DNA from: a bacterium
GTDB taxonomy: Bacteria > Chloroflexota > Dormibacteria > UBA8260 > Bog-877
DNA length: 12,043 nt
Assembly (NCBI GenBank): GCA_021791455.1
Contig: JAJYWM010000034.1
Location: forward strand, 1 to 12,043
Direction: 5' to 3'
Shown here piece after piece: positions 1-5,509 of the stretch; positions within the stretch are counted from its first letter, which is position 1; each line of letters opens with the position of its first letter. Made by a program: the position numbers and the translations under genes. The notes beneath the pieces are model-generated. The model was not told the origin of the DNA. It did no database searches and was given only the letters and a program-made list of their open reading frames with translations.

Positions 1-866
1 CCCAGGGGGTGGAGAGGGCCGTGGGCGAGGCCAGGCGGCAGGGAGCCGACGTGGTCATAGTCGACACCGCGGGGCGCCAGCACCTGGACGCCGAGCTGAT
101 GGTGGAGCTGGACACCATCCACCAGCGCGTGAGGGTCGCTGCATCGCTTCTGGTGGTCGACGCGATGACCGGCCAGGAGGCGGTCAAGGTGGCGGGCGCC
201 TTCAAGGAGCAGGTCGGGGTGGACGGCGTGGTCCTCACCAAGCTTGACGGGGACGCTCGGGGTGGAGCGGCGCTGTCCATGCGGGCGGCGATCGGCCTCC
301 AGGTGTGGTACTGCGGCGTCGGCGAGCGGCCGAGGGACCTTGAGCCGTTCCATCCCGAACGGATGGCCCGCCGCATCCTGGGGATGGGTGACGTGCTGAC
401 CCTGATCGAACGCGCACAGGACGGGTTCAGCGAGGAGGAGGCCCTGTCCGCCCAGGAGCGGATGCGCCAGGGCCGGTTGACTCTTGACGACTTCGTCAGC
501 CAGCTGCGGCAGATCCGCAAGCTTGGCCCTCTGGAGTCGGTGATGGGGATGATCCCCGGGGGCCGCGATCTCATGAAGGCCAGGGGGGCCGCGGTCCCCG
601 ACGAGGAGCAGCTGCGCAAGCTGGAGGCGATCGTGCTCTCGATGACCCCAGAGGAGCGGCGGCGCCCAGAGATCGTCGATAGCTCCAGAAGGCGGCGGAT
701 CGCAGCAGGGAGTGGCACCACTCCGGTGGATGTCTCCCGGTTGATCAAGAGCTTCGCGCAAATGCAGACGGTGATGAAGAGCCTGACCGGCGGCAATGGC
801 CGGCGGCGTATTGCCCAGGAGTTGCTCCGCGGTCCAGGCGGCGGATTGCCGCTGATCAGAGGATGA
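1..866 (+). CDS. ffh: Signal recognition particle protein Ffh (5'-truncated)
   Basis: GTPase subunit of the signal recognition particle, which binds signal peptides on ribosomes and delivers them to FtsY at the membrane. The reading frame is open from the window edge (first full codon at 3) to TGA 864-866. The 287 visible residues compare with about 450 for the family, so the N domain and the first part of the G domain lie outside. Seen in order: the G3 motif DTAGRQH, the G4 motif [27 protein letters not shown], which closes the NG domain, and the helical M domain with [17 protein letters not shown] and [12 protein letters not shown] (SRP RNA and signal-peptide binding). A GTG at 9 is internal and is not the start. 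The segment before GVGE (IGLQVWYC) is more aromatic than the usual form. rpsP follows after 52 nt, a common order in Terrabacteria. Identification is secure. Confidence 0.97.
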   Translation, partial: QGVERAVGEARRQGADVVIVDTAGRQHLDAELMVELDTIHQRVRVAASLLVVDAMTGQEAVKVAGAFKEQVGVDGVVLTKLDGDARGGAALSMRAAIGLQVWYCGVGERPRDLEPFHPERMARRILGMGDVLTLIERAQDGFSEEEALSAQERMRQGRLTLDDFVSQLRQIRKLGPLESVMGMIPGGRDLMKARGAAVPDEEQLRKLEAIVLSMTPEERRRPEIVDSSRRRRIAAGSGTTPVDVSRLIKSFAQMQTVMKSLTGGNGRRRIAQELLRGPGGGLPLIRG

Positions 867-902
867 GGGCGGTGGGAACGAAGTATCCGACGTTCGAATT
901 TT

Positions 903-910
903 GGAAGGAG
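903..910 (+). promoter_or_regulatory. Ribosome binding site that sets the rpsP start
   Basis: GGAAGGAG lies 8 nt before GTG 919. It rules out the upstream in-frame TTG at 901, which would place the Shine-Dalgarno inside the gene. Translation from 919 gives the canonical S16 N-terminus [11 protein letters not shown]. Confidence 0.85.
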
Positions 911-918
911 ACCAAGAA

Positions 919-1362
919 GTGGCAGTGAAGATCAGGTTGAAGCGCATGGGAGCCAAGAAGCGTCCCTTCTACCGGGTGGTGGTGGCGGATGCCCGGTCGC
1001 CCCGGGATGGCCGGTTCATAGAGTCGGTAGGCTATTACGACCCCCTGCGCGAACCCAAGGTGGTGAAGCTGGACGACGAGCGCATCCGCCAGTGGATGGC
1101 CACCGGTGCCAAGCCGTCGGACGCGGTGCGGGAGCTGTTGGAGCGAGCTGGGATGGTCGAGTCTCGCCCGCGCCCTGCCCGTCCGGCCGCCGCCGGTGCC
1201 CAGTCGTCCGCCCCAGTGGCAGCAGACGCAGATGGACAGGTGGCCGAGGAGGTCTCGGCGGAACCCGAGGCGGAGGCGCTGGACCAGGCGGCCACGGCTC
1301 AGGGGCCGGAGAGCGAGGCGACGGCGGAGCAGGCCGTGGTGGAAGAGCCGTCGGATGCCTGA
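919..1362 (+). CDS. rpsP: 30S ribosomal protein S16 with acidic C-terminal extension
   Basis: Small-subunit ribosomal protein that binds 16S rRNA in the 30S body and assists assembly. It has 147 residues from GTG 919. Residues 1 to about 82 are the conserved S16 fold ([59 protein letters not shown]). Residues from about 85 onward form a low-complexity tail rich in Ala, Glu and Pro (for example [18 protein letters not shown]). Typical S16 is 80-90 residues, so the tail adds roughly 60. Extended S16 tails are known in high-GC Gram-positive relatives and are probably disordered. The stop overlaps the khpA start by 8 nt, so the two are likely translationally coupled within the ffh-rplS operon. 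Function is certain; the role of the tail is unknown. Confidence 0.97.
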   Translation: MAVKIRLKRMGAKKRPFYRVVVADARSPRDGRFIESVGYYDPLREPKVVKLDDERIRQWMATGAKPSDAVRELLERAGMVESRPRPARPAAAGAQSSAPVAADADGQVAEEVSAEPEAEALDQAATAQGPESEATAEQAVVEEPSDA

Positions 1363-1594
1363 CTACGGGGAGCTGGTCAGCTACATGGTCAAGCAGATCG
1401 TCAGTGAACCGGACCAGGTGCAGGTGGTGACTGAGCAGGATGCGCACCGAGCCTCGGTGAGGATCGCCACGGCACCGGGCGATCTTGGCAAGGTGATAGG
1501 TCGCAACGGGCGCCACATCGAGGCTATTCGGATGGTGGTGCGCGCCGCCTCCCTGCGGAGCCGTGACCGCGTGCAGGTGGAGGTCGTCGATTGA
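1355..1594 (+). CDS. khpA: KH-domain RNA-binding protein KhpA (YlqC family)
   Basis: Small single-KH protein of 79 residues, the usual size for KhpA. In Firmicutes, KhpA pairs with KhpB/Jag and binds many RNAs, affecting cell elongation and division; that role is family knowledge, not seen here. The KH signature [15 protein letters not shown] contains the RNA-binding GxxG loop as GRNG (residues 49-52), followed by the helix [10 protein letters not shown]. Start ATG 1355 lies inside the end of rpsP (ATGCCTGA, 8-nt overlap), with GGAAGAG at 1341-1347 as a Shine-Dalgarno 7 nt upstream. Longer readings from further upstream in this frame only translate the rpsP tail out of frame. The position between rpsP and rimM is the conserved one, which supports the call. 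Confidence 0.93.
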   Translation: MPDYGELVSYMVKQIVSEPDQVQVVTEQDAHRASVRIATAPGDLGKVIGRNGRHIEAIRMVVRAASLRSRDRVQVEVVD

Positions 1595-2103
1595 CCTCAG
1601 GGGACCCCCTCATCCGTGTGGCTCGAGTGGTCAAGCCACACGGACTCGACGGAGAGGTGTGGCTGGAGATGCTTGGCGGACCCGCTGAACGTCTCACGCC
1701 CGGCCTGCCGGTCTTGGTGGACGGGCGCCGCTTGGAGGTGGAGGCGGCCGCGCCAGGTGGCCGGGGCGTCCTGTGCCGTCTATCGGACGTGAACTCCGCG
1801 GCCGCTGCCGCGCGGCTTCAGGGCTCCTACCTCGAGGTGGAGCCGGCTCTCCTTCGCGACCTTCCGGAAGGGGAGTACTTCGACTTCCAGCTGGTCGGCC
1901 TTAGGGTGGTCGACGAGCTTGGCAATGAGTGTGGCGAGCTGGTCGAGGTGGAGGCGTACCCCGCCCACGATGTGTACCTGCTGCGCCTTCGCGACGGCGA
2001 GGTCAGGGTGCCGGCGGTCGCCGAGGTGGTCTCCATCGACCTTGGCCAGGGCACCATCCAGGTGCCGTCGAACTACCTAGGAGGCTGGGTGGATGCGGTT
2101 TGA
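1591..2103 (+). CDS. rimM: 16S rRNA processing protein RimM
   Basis: 30S maturation factor that binds ribosomal protein S19 and helps fold the 3' (head) domain of 16S rRNA. It has 170 residues, normal for the family. The N-terminal RimM barrel carries VVKPHGLDGEV (residues 13-23). The C-terminal PRC-barrel begins near residue 91 (LPEGEYFDFQLVGLRV) and ends with the IDLGQGTIQV strand. I chose TTG 1591, which overlaps the khpA stop as TTGA and has GGTGGAGG at 1576-1583, 7 nt upstream. A GTG at 1618 is a weaker in-frame alternative that would give MARVVKPHG. The gene overlaps trmD by 11 nt. The rimM-trmD pair is one of the most conserved in bacteria. Confidence 0.95.
   Translation: MTSGDPLIRVARVVKPHGLDGEVWLEMLGGPAERLTPGLPVLVDGRRLEVEAAAPGGRGVLCRLSDVNSAAAAARLQGSYLEVEPALLRDLPEGEYFDFQLVGLRVVDELGNECGELVEVEAYPAHDVYLLRLRDGEVRVPAVAEVVSIDLGQGTIQVPSNYLGGWVDAV
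2079..2084 (+). promoter_or_regulatory. Consensus Shine-Dalgarno for trmD inside rimM
   Basis: A perfect AGGAGG is embedded in the last codons of rimM, 8 nt before ATG 2093. It fixes the trmD start and shows that the overlapping gene initiates on its own site. Confidence 0.85.
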
Positions 2104-2860
2104 CGTGGTGACGCTCTTTCCCGAGGCGTTCCCAGGCCCCCTTTCAATCGGGGTGATGGGGCGGGCCCTGCAGGAGGGGCTGATCGAGATCAGCACCCAT
2201 GACCTGCGGGCCTGGGGCCTGGGACAGCGGCGCCAGGTGGACGACGAACCGTTCGGGGGAGGTCCCGGCATGGTGCTGCGACCGGAGCCGCTGTTCGCAG
2301 CAGTACGCGAGGTGAGCGCTCTCCCCTTCCTGCCCGATCCCTATCCGGTGCTGCTCTCGGCACATGGACGGCGGCTCACATCCTCTCTGGCAAGGAGGCT
2401 CTCGAGGCTACCGCGTCTGCTGCTGGTCTGCGGCCGCTACGAAGGGGTGGACGAGCGGGTGCGGATCGGGCTCGGACTGGACGAGATTTCCATCGGGGAC
2501 TTCGTCGTCAGTGGGGGCGAGCTGCCCGCGCTGGTGCTGATCGAGGCGGTCTCCCGGCACATCCCGGGTACCCTGGGAGATCCGGAGTCGGCAGTTGACG
2601 AGAGCTTCGCCGAGGGGTTGCCGGAGTATCCTCACTACACTCGGCCGGCGGTGTTCGAGAATCTTGAGGTTCCCGAGGTGCTGCGAGGGGGCGACCATGC
2701 GAAGATCGCTTCCTGGAGACTCGCGGCGGCCAAGGAACGCGCTCGGCGCCTGCGGCCGGATCTACTGAACCGTGATGGGGCGGGGGTTGCCGAACAGACA
2801 AGGTTGGTTGGAGGCTGGACTCTTCCCGAGTCCGCTCCAGCACGGGAGGTGAAAACTTGA
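2093..2860 (+). CDS. trmD: tRNA (guanine-37-N1)-methyltransferase TrmD
   Basis: SpoU-TrmD (SPOUT) enzyme that uses S-adenosylmethionine to methylate G37 next to the anticodon, preventing +1 frameshifting. It has 255 residues, the standard length. Visible: [11 protein letters not shown] at the start; [13 protein letters not shown] (54-66); the trefoil-knot cofactor site [11 protein letters not shown] (113-123) and [16 protein letters not shown] (131-146); and VDESF with Asp169, which matches the catalytic aspartate described in Haemophilus and E. coli TrmD. The tail [22 protein letters not shown] and DHAKIASWR are also canonical. Start ATG 2093 is fixed by AGGAGG at 2079-2084. The stop overlaps the rplS TTG start (TTGA). 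No active-site loss is visible. Confidence 0.98.
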   Translation: MRFDVVTLFPEAFPGPLSIGVMGRALQEGLIEISTHDLRAWGLGQRRQVDDEPFGGGPGMVLRPEPLFAAVREVSALPFLPDPYPVLLSAHGRRLTSSLARRLSRLPRLLLVCGRYEGVDERVRIGLGLDEISIGDFVVSGGELPALVLIEAVSRHIPGTLGDPESAVDESFAEGLPEYPHYTRPAVFENLEVPEVLRGGDHAKIASWRLAAAKERARRLRPDLLNRDGAGVAEQTRLVGGWTLPESAPAREVKT

Positions 2861-3318
2861 ACATCATCGATCTCCTCGAGGAGGAACAGCTCCGGGCCGA
2901 TGTTCCGGAGTTGAGGCCGGGAGACACGGTCCGGGTGCACGTGAAGGTCGTCGAGGGAACTCGCGAGCGCATCCAGGTATTCGAAGGCGTTGTCATCGGC
3001 CTCCAGAGCGGAGGGGTCCGGCAGTCCGTGACCGTGCGGCGCACGGCTCACGGAGTCGGAGTTGAACGGACCTTCCTTATCCATTCACCCCGCCTGGCGC
3101 AGATCGAGGTTGTCCGTCACGGCAAGGTCCGCAGAGCCAAGCTCTACTACCTGCGCGGGCGTGTCGGCAAACAGGCCAAGATCCGCGAGCGCCGCGAGGT
3201 CACGCCCAAGGTGCTCAGGGCCGCGGTTGCCGAGGTGGCGGAGGAGCGGCCCGTGGTCGAGGAGGCTGCCCCCGCGCCGAGGCGGCGCTCGCTGCGAGGC
3301 CGCGGCAAGGCGGACTGA
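2857..3318 (+). CDS. rplS: 50S ribosomal protein L19 with C-terminal extension
   Basis: Large-subunit protein located at the 30S-50S interface. It has 153 residues against about 115-120 for the typical family member. The core is complete: [65 protein letters not shown] and a KQAKIRERR end. Beyond about residue 118 there is an extra tail, first Ala/Glu/Val-rich and then basic ([15 protein letters not shown]). The start is TTG 2857, overlapping the trmD stop as TTGA, with GGGAGGTG at 2844-2851 just 5 nt upstream. It is the last recognisable gene of the ffh-rplS operon. lepB and rnhB, which often follow rplS in Gram-positive relatives, are absent here. Confidence 0.97.
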   Translation: MNIIDLLEEEQLRADVPELRPGDTVRVHVKVVEGTRERIQVFEGVVIGLQSGGVRQSVTVRRTAHGVGVERTFLIHSPRLAQIEVVRHGKVRRAKLYYLRGRVGKQAKIRERREVTPKVLRAAVAEVAEERPVVEEAAPAPRRRSLRGRGKAD

Positions 3319-3359
3319 AGATGTCGCGGGTGCGTCGCGTGGCGGTGGACATCCTGGTG

Positions 3360-3378
3360 CGTGAGATCGTATCTCGCG
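3360..3378. repeat. Palindrome over the -35 zone of the 3401 gene
   Basis: CGTGAGAT-CGT-ATCTCGCG forms an 8-bp inverted repeat around a 3-nt centre, with seven Watson-Crick pairs and one T-G pair. It ends 10 nt before the TAGACT box at 3389-3394 and therefore covers roughly -41 to -23 of the predicted start at 3401. Size and place suit an operator for a dimeric helix-turn-helix regulator. As RNA it would be a stable hairpin 42 nt after rplS, so it could instead end the ribosomal operon. No T-run follows (GATCCTTCCC), which makes a classical terminator less likely. Confidence 0.5.
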
Positions 3379-3388
3379 GATCCTTCCC

Positions 3389-3394
3389 TAGACT
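3389..3394 (+). promoter_or_regulatory. -10 box TAGACT of a leaderless-type promoter
   Basis: TAGACT ends 6 nt before GTG 3401, so the expected +1 falls on the start codon itself. No good Shine-Dalgarno precedes 3401, which agrees with a leaderless message. No convincing -35 hexamer is present; that zone is occupied by the 3360-3378 palindrome. This is inferred from spacing and from similar boxes before topA and hslV. Confidence 0.5.
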
Positions 3395-3400
3395 GGGCGG

Positions 3401-4543
3401 GTGACCGTTTCCAAAATGAGCAGGGCCATTGTGGTGTCGCGCCAGGCGGCTCGGTCCGAGCCCCTCGCCAAGGCGCTTGAGAAGCATGCGATGGAGATGA
3501 TCGCGTTCGATTCGAGTGCCAAGGCGATGGCTGCTCTGGAGCAGACCCCCGCCGATGCGGCCCTGATTGAGGTGGCGGCCGAGGACAGCGAACTCATCCC
3601 TCTGATCCGGCAGATCCGCTCCAGCATCCTTCATGCGCCCATTCCGGTGGTCTTGGTTGCAGCGGACCCGGGATCTCCCCAGATCGCGGCGGCGATGGAT
3701 GCCGGTGCCAGCGAGAGGATCTCCCGCAGCCTGCCGGCGCAGGAGGTGGCGGCCCTGCTCAACGCCAGGGTGGGGGCCGCAGCAGCCCCGGTCAGACAGG
3801 AGAAGGGCCAAGGAGAGCTATGGGTCGTCTGTGGCCCCCGCGGCGGGGTGGGTAGGACCATGTTGGCCAGCAACCTCGCCGCCATGGCTGCGGGAACCTA
3901 TCGGGTGGCCCTGGTGGACAATGTGCCCCGGTTTGGGAGCGCTCTGCTCGCTTTCAACCTTCCGCCGCAGACCCCAACCTGGGTGGAGCTGACCACGGTC
4001 GGGCCCGAAGAGGAGATATTCGACCGTCTTCCCCGCCACCCGAGTGGGGTTTCCGTGCTCCCGGCCCCGGGCCGCCCGGAGCTGGCTGACTCGGTCTCAC
4101 CCGCTGCGGTCGACGCCATGATCCTGCGCCTTACCCACGCCGCCGAGCTGGTGGTGGTGGATCAGGGCGGGCGGCTGGACAACGGCGGGATCGACATGTT
4201 GGAGCACGCGGATCACATGGTGGTGGTGGGGACCCCCGACAATCCGGGGGTTTATGCGATCCAGGCGTGGTTGCGGATCTGCGATCAGCTACAGATTCCG
4301 CGCGACCGGATCGCCGTGGTGCTGAACTGTGTCCTGCCCTACCACCAGATTGACTCCGACCGCGCCTCCAAGGTGCTGGAGCAACCCGTCCTGGGAGTCC
4401 CCCATGCGGGGATTGACGGGGTGCGGTCGCTTGCCGCCGGGGAGCCGCTGGCCTGGCGCCACCCCGGCAACCGCTGGGTCAAGTCGCTCAGGTCCACGAT
4501 GGCCCAGATCTCCCCGATCCTGACGTCCAAGCTCAAGCGCTGA
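3401..4543 (+). CDS. Pseudo-receiver plus MinD/ParA-like (CpaE/TadZ-like) protein
   Basis: A 380-residue, two-part protein resembling CpaE/TadZ, which place pilus or secretion machinery at cell poles. Residues about 8-125 look like a response-regulator receiver, but the usual phospho-acceptor Asp is Glu57 (AALIEVAAED) and the usual KP after beta-5 is RS (ISRSL), so it is probably not phosphorylated in the normal way. Residues about 139-380 are a MinD/ParA-like domain: GPRGGVGRTM (145-154) replaces KGGxGK[ST], with Arg147 and Arg152 in place of the two lysines. VALVDNVPRFGS (169-180) and VVVDQGG (251-257) match Walker A' and switch II. It may bind nucleotide weakly or not at all. No membrane helix is seen, and no tad/flp genes are nearby, so the role is unknown. 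GTG 3401 is preferred; ATG 3416 is the alternative. Confidence 0.75.
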   Translation: MTVSKMSRAIVVSRQAARSEPLAKALEKHAMEMIAFDSSAKAMAALEQTPADAALIEVAAEDSELIPLIRQIRSSILHAPIPVVLVAADPGSPQIAAAMDAGASERISRSLPAQEVAALLNARVGAAAAPVRQEKGQGELWVVCGPRGGVGRTMLASNLAAMAAGTYRVALVDNVPRFGSALLAFNLPPQTPTWVELTTVGPEEEIFDRLPRHPSGVSVLPAPGRPELADSVSPAAVDAMILRLTHAAELVVVDQGGRLDNGGIDMLEHADHMVVVGTPDNPGVYAIQAWLRICDQLQIPRDRIAVVLNCVLPYHQIDSDRASKVLEQPVLGVPHAGIDGVRSLAAGEPLAWRHPGNRWVKSLRSTMAQISPILTSKLKR

Positions 4544-4572
4544 CCCGAAGCGATCGGCGGGGGCAGCGGCTG

Positions 4573-5355
4573 TTACGCAGCTCCGGTGGGTTCCTTGCCC
4601 TCGGGCCAGTACTGCTCCTCCAGGATCTCCTGGTCCGCCAGCCCCGATCGCCGCATGATCGCGCGCGAGTTGGCGATCATCCCCGGGTGCCCACAGAGGT
4701 ACACCATGCCCCGGCCAGGCGAGACCCCCCAACTGTCAGCGTGCTTGCGCAGGACGTCTTCAACCCGTCCCCTTTCACCAGTCCAAGTGTTCTCATTCCA
4801 GGGGCGGCTCACCGTGGGCAGGTACTCGAACCAGGACTCGCTCAGGGCCAGATCCGCCATCTCCTGGGAGTAGCCGAATTCATGGCTGAAGCTGGCACCC
4901 TGCAGTAAGGCGATCTTGGGTCGGGCAGCCGGAGCCATGTCTGCTCCCATCTTGAGATGCCGGAGCATGCTGGCGAAGGGGGCGATCCCCGTGACCGTGG
5001 CGACGAAGAGATTGACCCTGTCCGGGGCCAGCCCGGTGCGCATGAACAAGCCCTTGGCACGTTTGCGCATCAGCAGGCGCGCTCCCGCCCCGAGCGGATG
5101 CAGGTGAGGGGTCAGAGCGCCTCCAGGGATCTTCTCGATGAAGAACTCAAGCTCTGGGTCCGCAGGGGCTGAAACTATGGAGTAGGGCCGCTCCAGCACT
5201 CGGCCGTCGAGTTCCACCCCGAGCGTGGCGTACTGCCCGGCCCGGAACGCGAACGGGTTCTGGGGCCTGACCCTGATGGCCCAGAGGTCCGCTGAGAAGT
5301 CCTCGCGGGCGACTATCTCGACGACCTCGTACTTGTCGGCTAGGTCGGTGGCCAA
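4573..5355 (-). CDS. fpr: Ferredoxin/flavodoxin-NADP+ reductase (Fpr type)
   Basis: FAD enzyme exchanging electrons between NADP(H) and ferredoxin or flavodoxin in the cytosol. From TTG 5355 it has 260 residues, close to E. coli Fpr. Visible: FRAGQYATLGVELDG (37-51); the FAD-binding RPYSIVSAP (56-64); the pyridine-nucleotide loop ATVTGIAPF (119-127, usual form ATGTGIAP); and YLCGHPGM (219-226). It ends in EEQYW (246-250), like the aromatic C-terminus of bacterial Fpr, followed by ten extra residues. The TTG start has AGAGGA 9 nt upstream and a TACACT -10 box at 5393-5398. GTG 5436 would add 27 residues, but it lacks a Shine-Dalgarno and exceeds the family length. The gene is convergent with the 3401-4543 gene and divergent from topA. 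Confidence 0.88.
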   Translation of the reverse strand: MATDLADKYEVVEIVAREDFSADLWAIRVRPQNPFAFRAGQYATLGVELDGRVLERPYSIVSAPADPELEFFIEKIPGGALTPHLHPLGAGARLLMRKRAKGLFMRTGLAPDRVNLFVATVTGIAPFASMLRHLKMGADMAPAARPKIALLQGASFSHEFGYSQEMADLALSESWFEYLPTVSRPWNENTWTGERGRVEDVLRKHADSWGVSPGRGMVYLCGHPGMIANSRAIMRRSGLADQEILEEQYWPEGKEPTGAA

Positions 5356-5392
5356 ACTCTCATATCCTCTTTGGTGAAGGTCCTGCAGGGCC

Positions 5393-5398
5393 AGTGTA
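5393..5398 (-). promoter_or_regulatory. -10 box TACACT for the NADP+ reductase gene
   Basis: On the minus strand TACACT would start transcription near 5386, leaving a leader of about 31 nt with AGAGGA before TTG 5355. It lies inside the longer possible reading frame from GTG 5436 and so supports the shorter start. No clear -35 is seen. Confidence 0.4.
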
Positions 5399-5458
5399 TC
5401 GACGCCACCGGATGCGATCGGTGAGATTGAGATCACGGGGGGGCGGGAAGGGTGTTGT

Positions 5459-5464
5459 TAGAAT
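5459..5464 (+). promoter_or_regulatory. -10 box TAGAAT for topA
   Basis: The TAGAAT hexamer in GTTAGAAT predicts a start near 5471 and a leader of about 39 nt with AGGAG at 5492-5496. That Shine-Dalgarno is 13 nt from ATG 5510, longer than usual. The same octamer GTTAGAAT precedes hslV. No -35 match is visible. Confidence 0.5.
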
Positions 5465-5509
5465 CGCCACGCCTTCCACCATCTGGTAGCCAGGAGCTGA
5501 AACCAACTC

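Noticed and set aside
876..895. Hairpin GAACG-N10-CGTTC between ffh and rpsP, followed by GAATTTT
   Set aside because: A 5-bp stem with a 10-nt loop is too weak to call an attenuator or S16 leader from one sequence.
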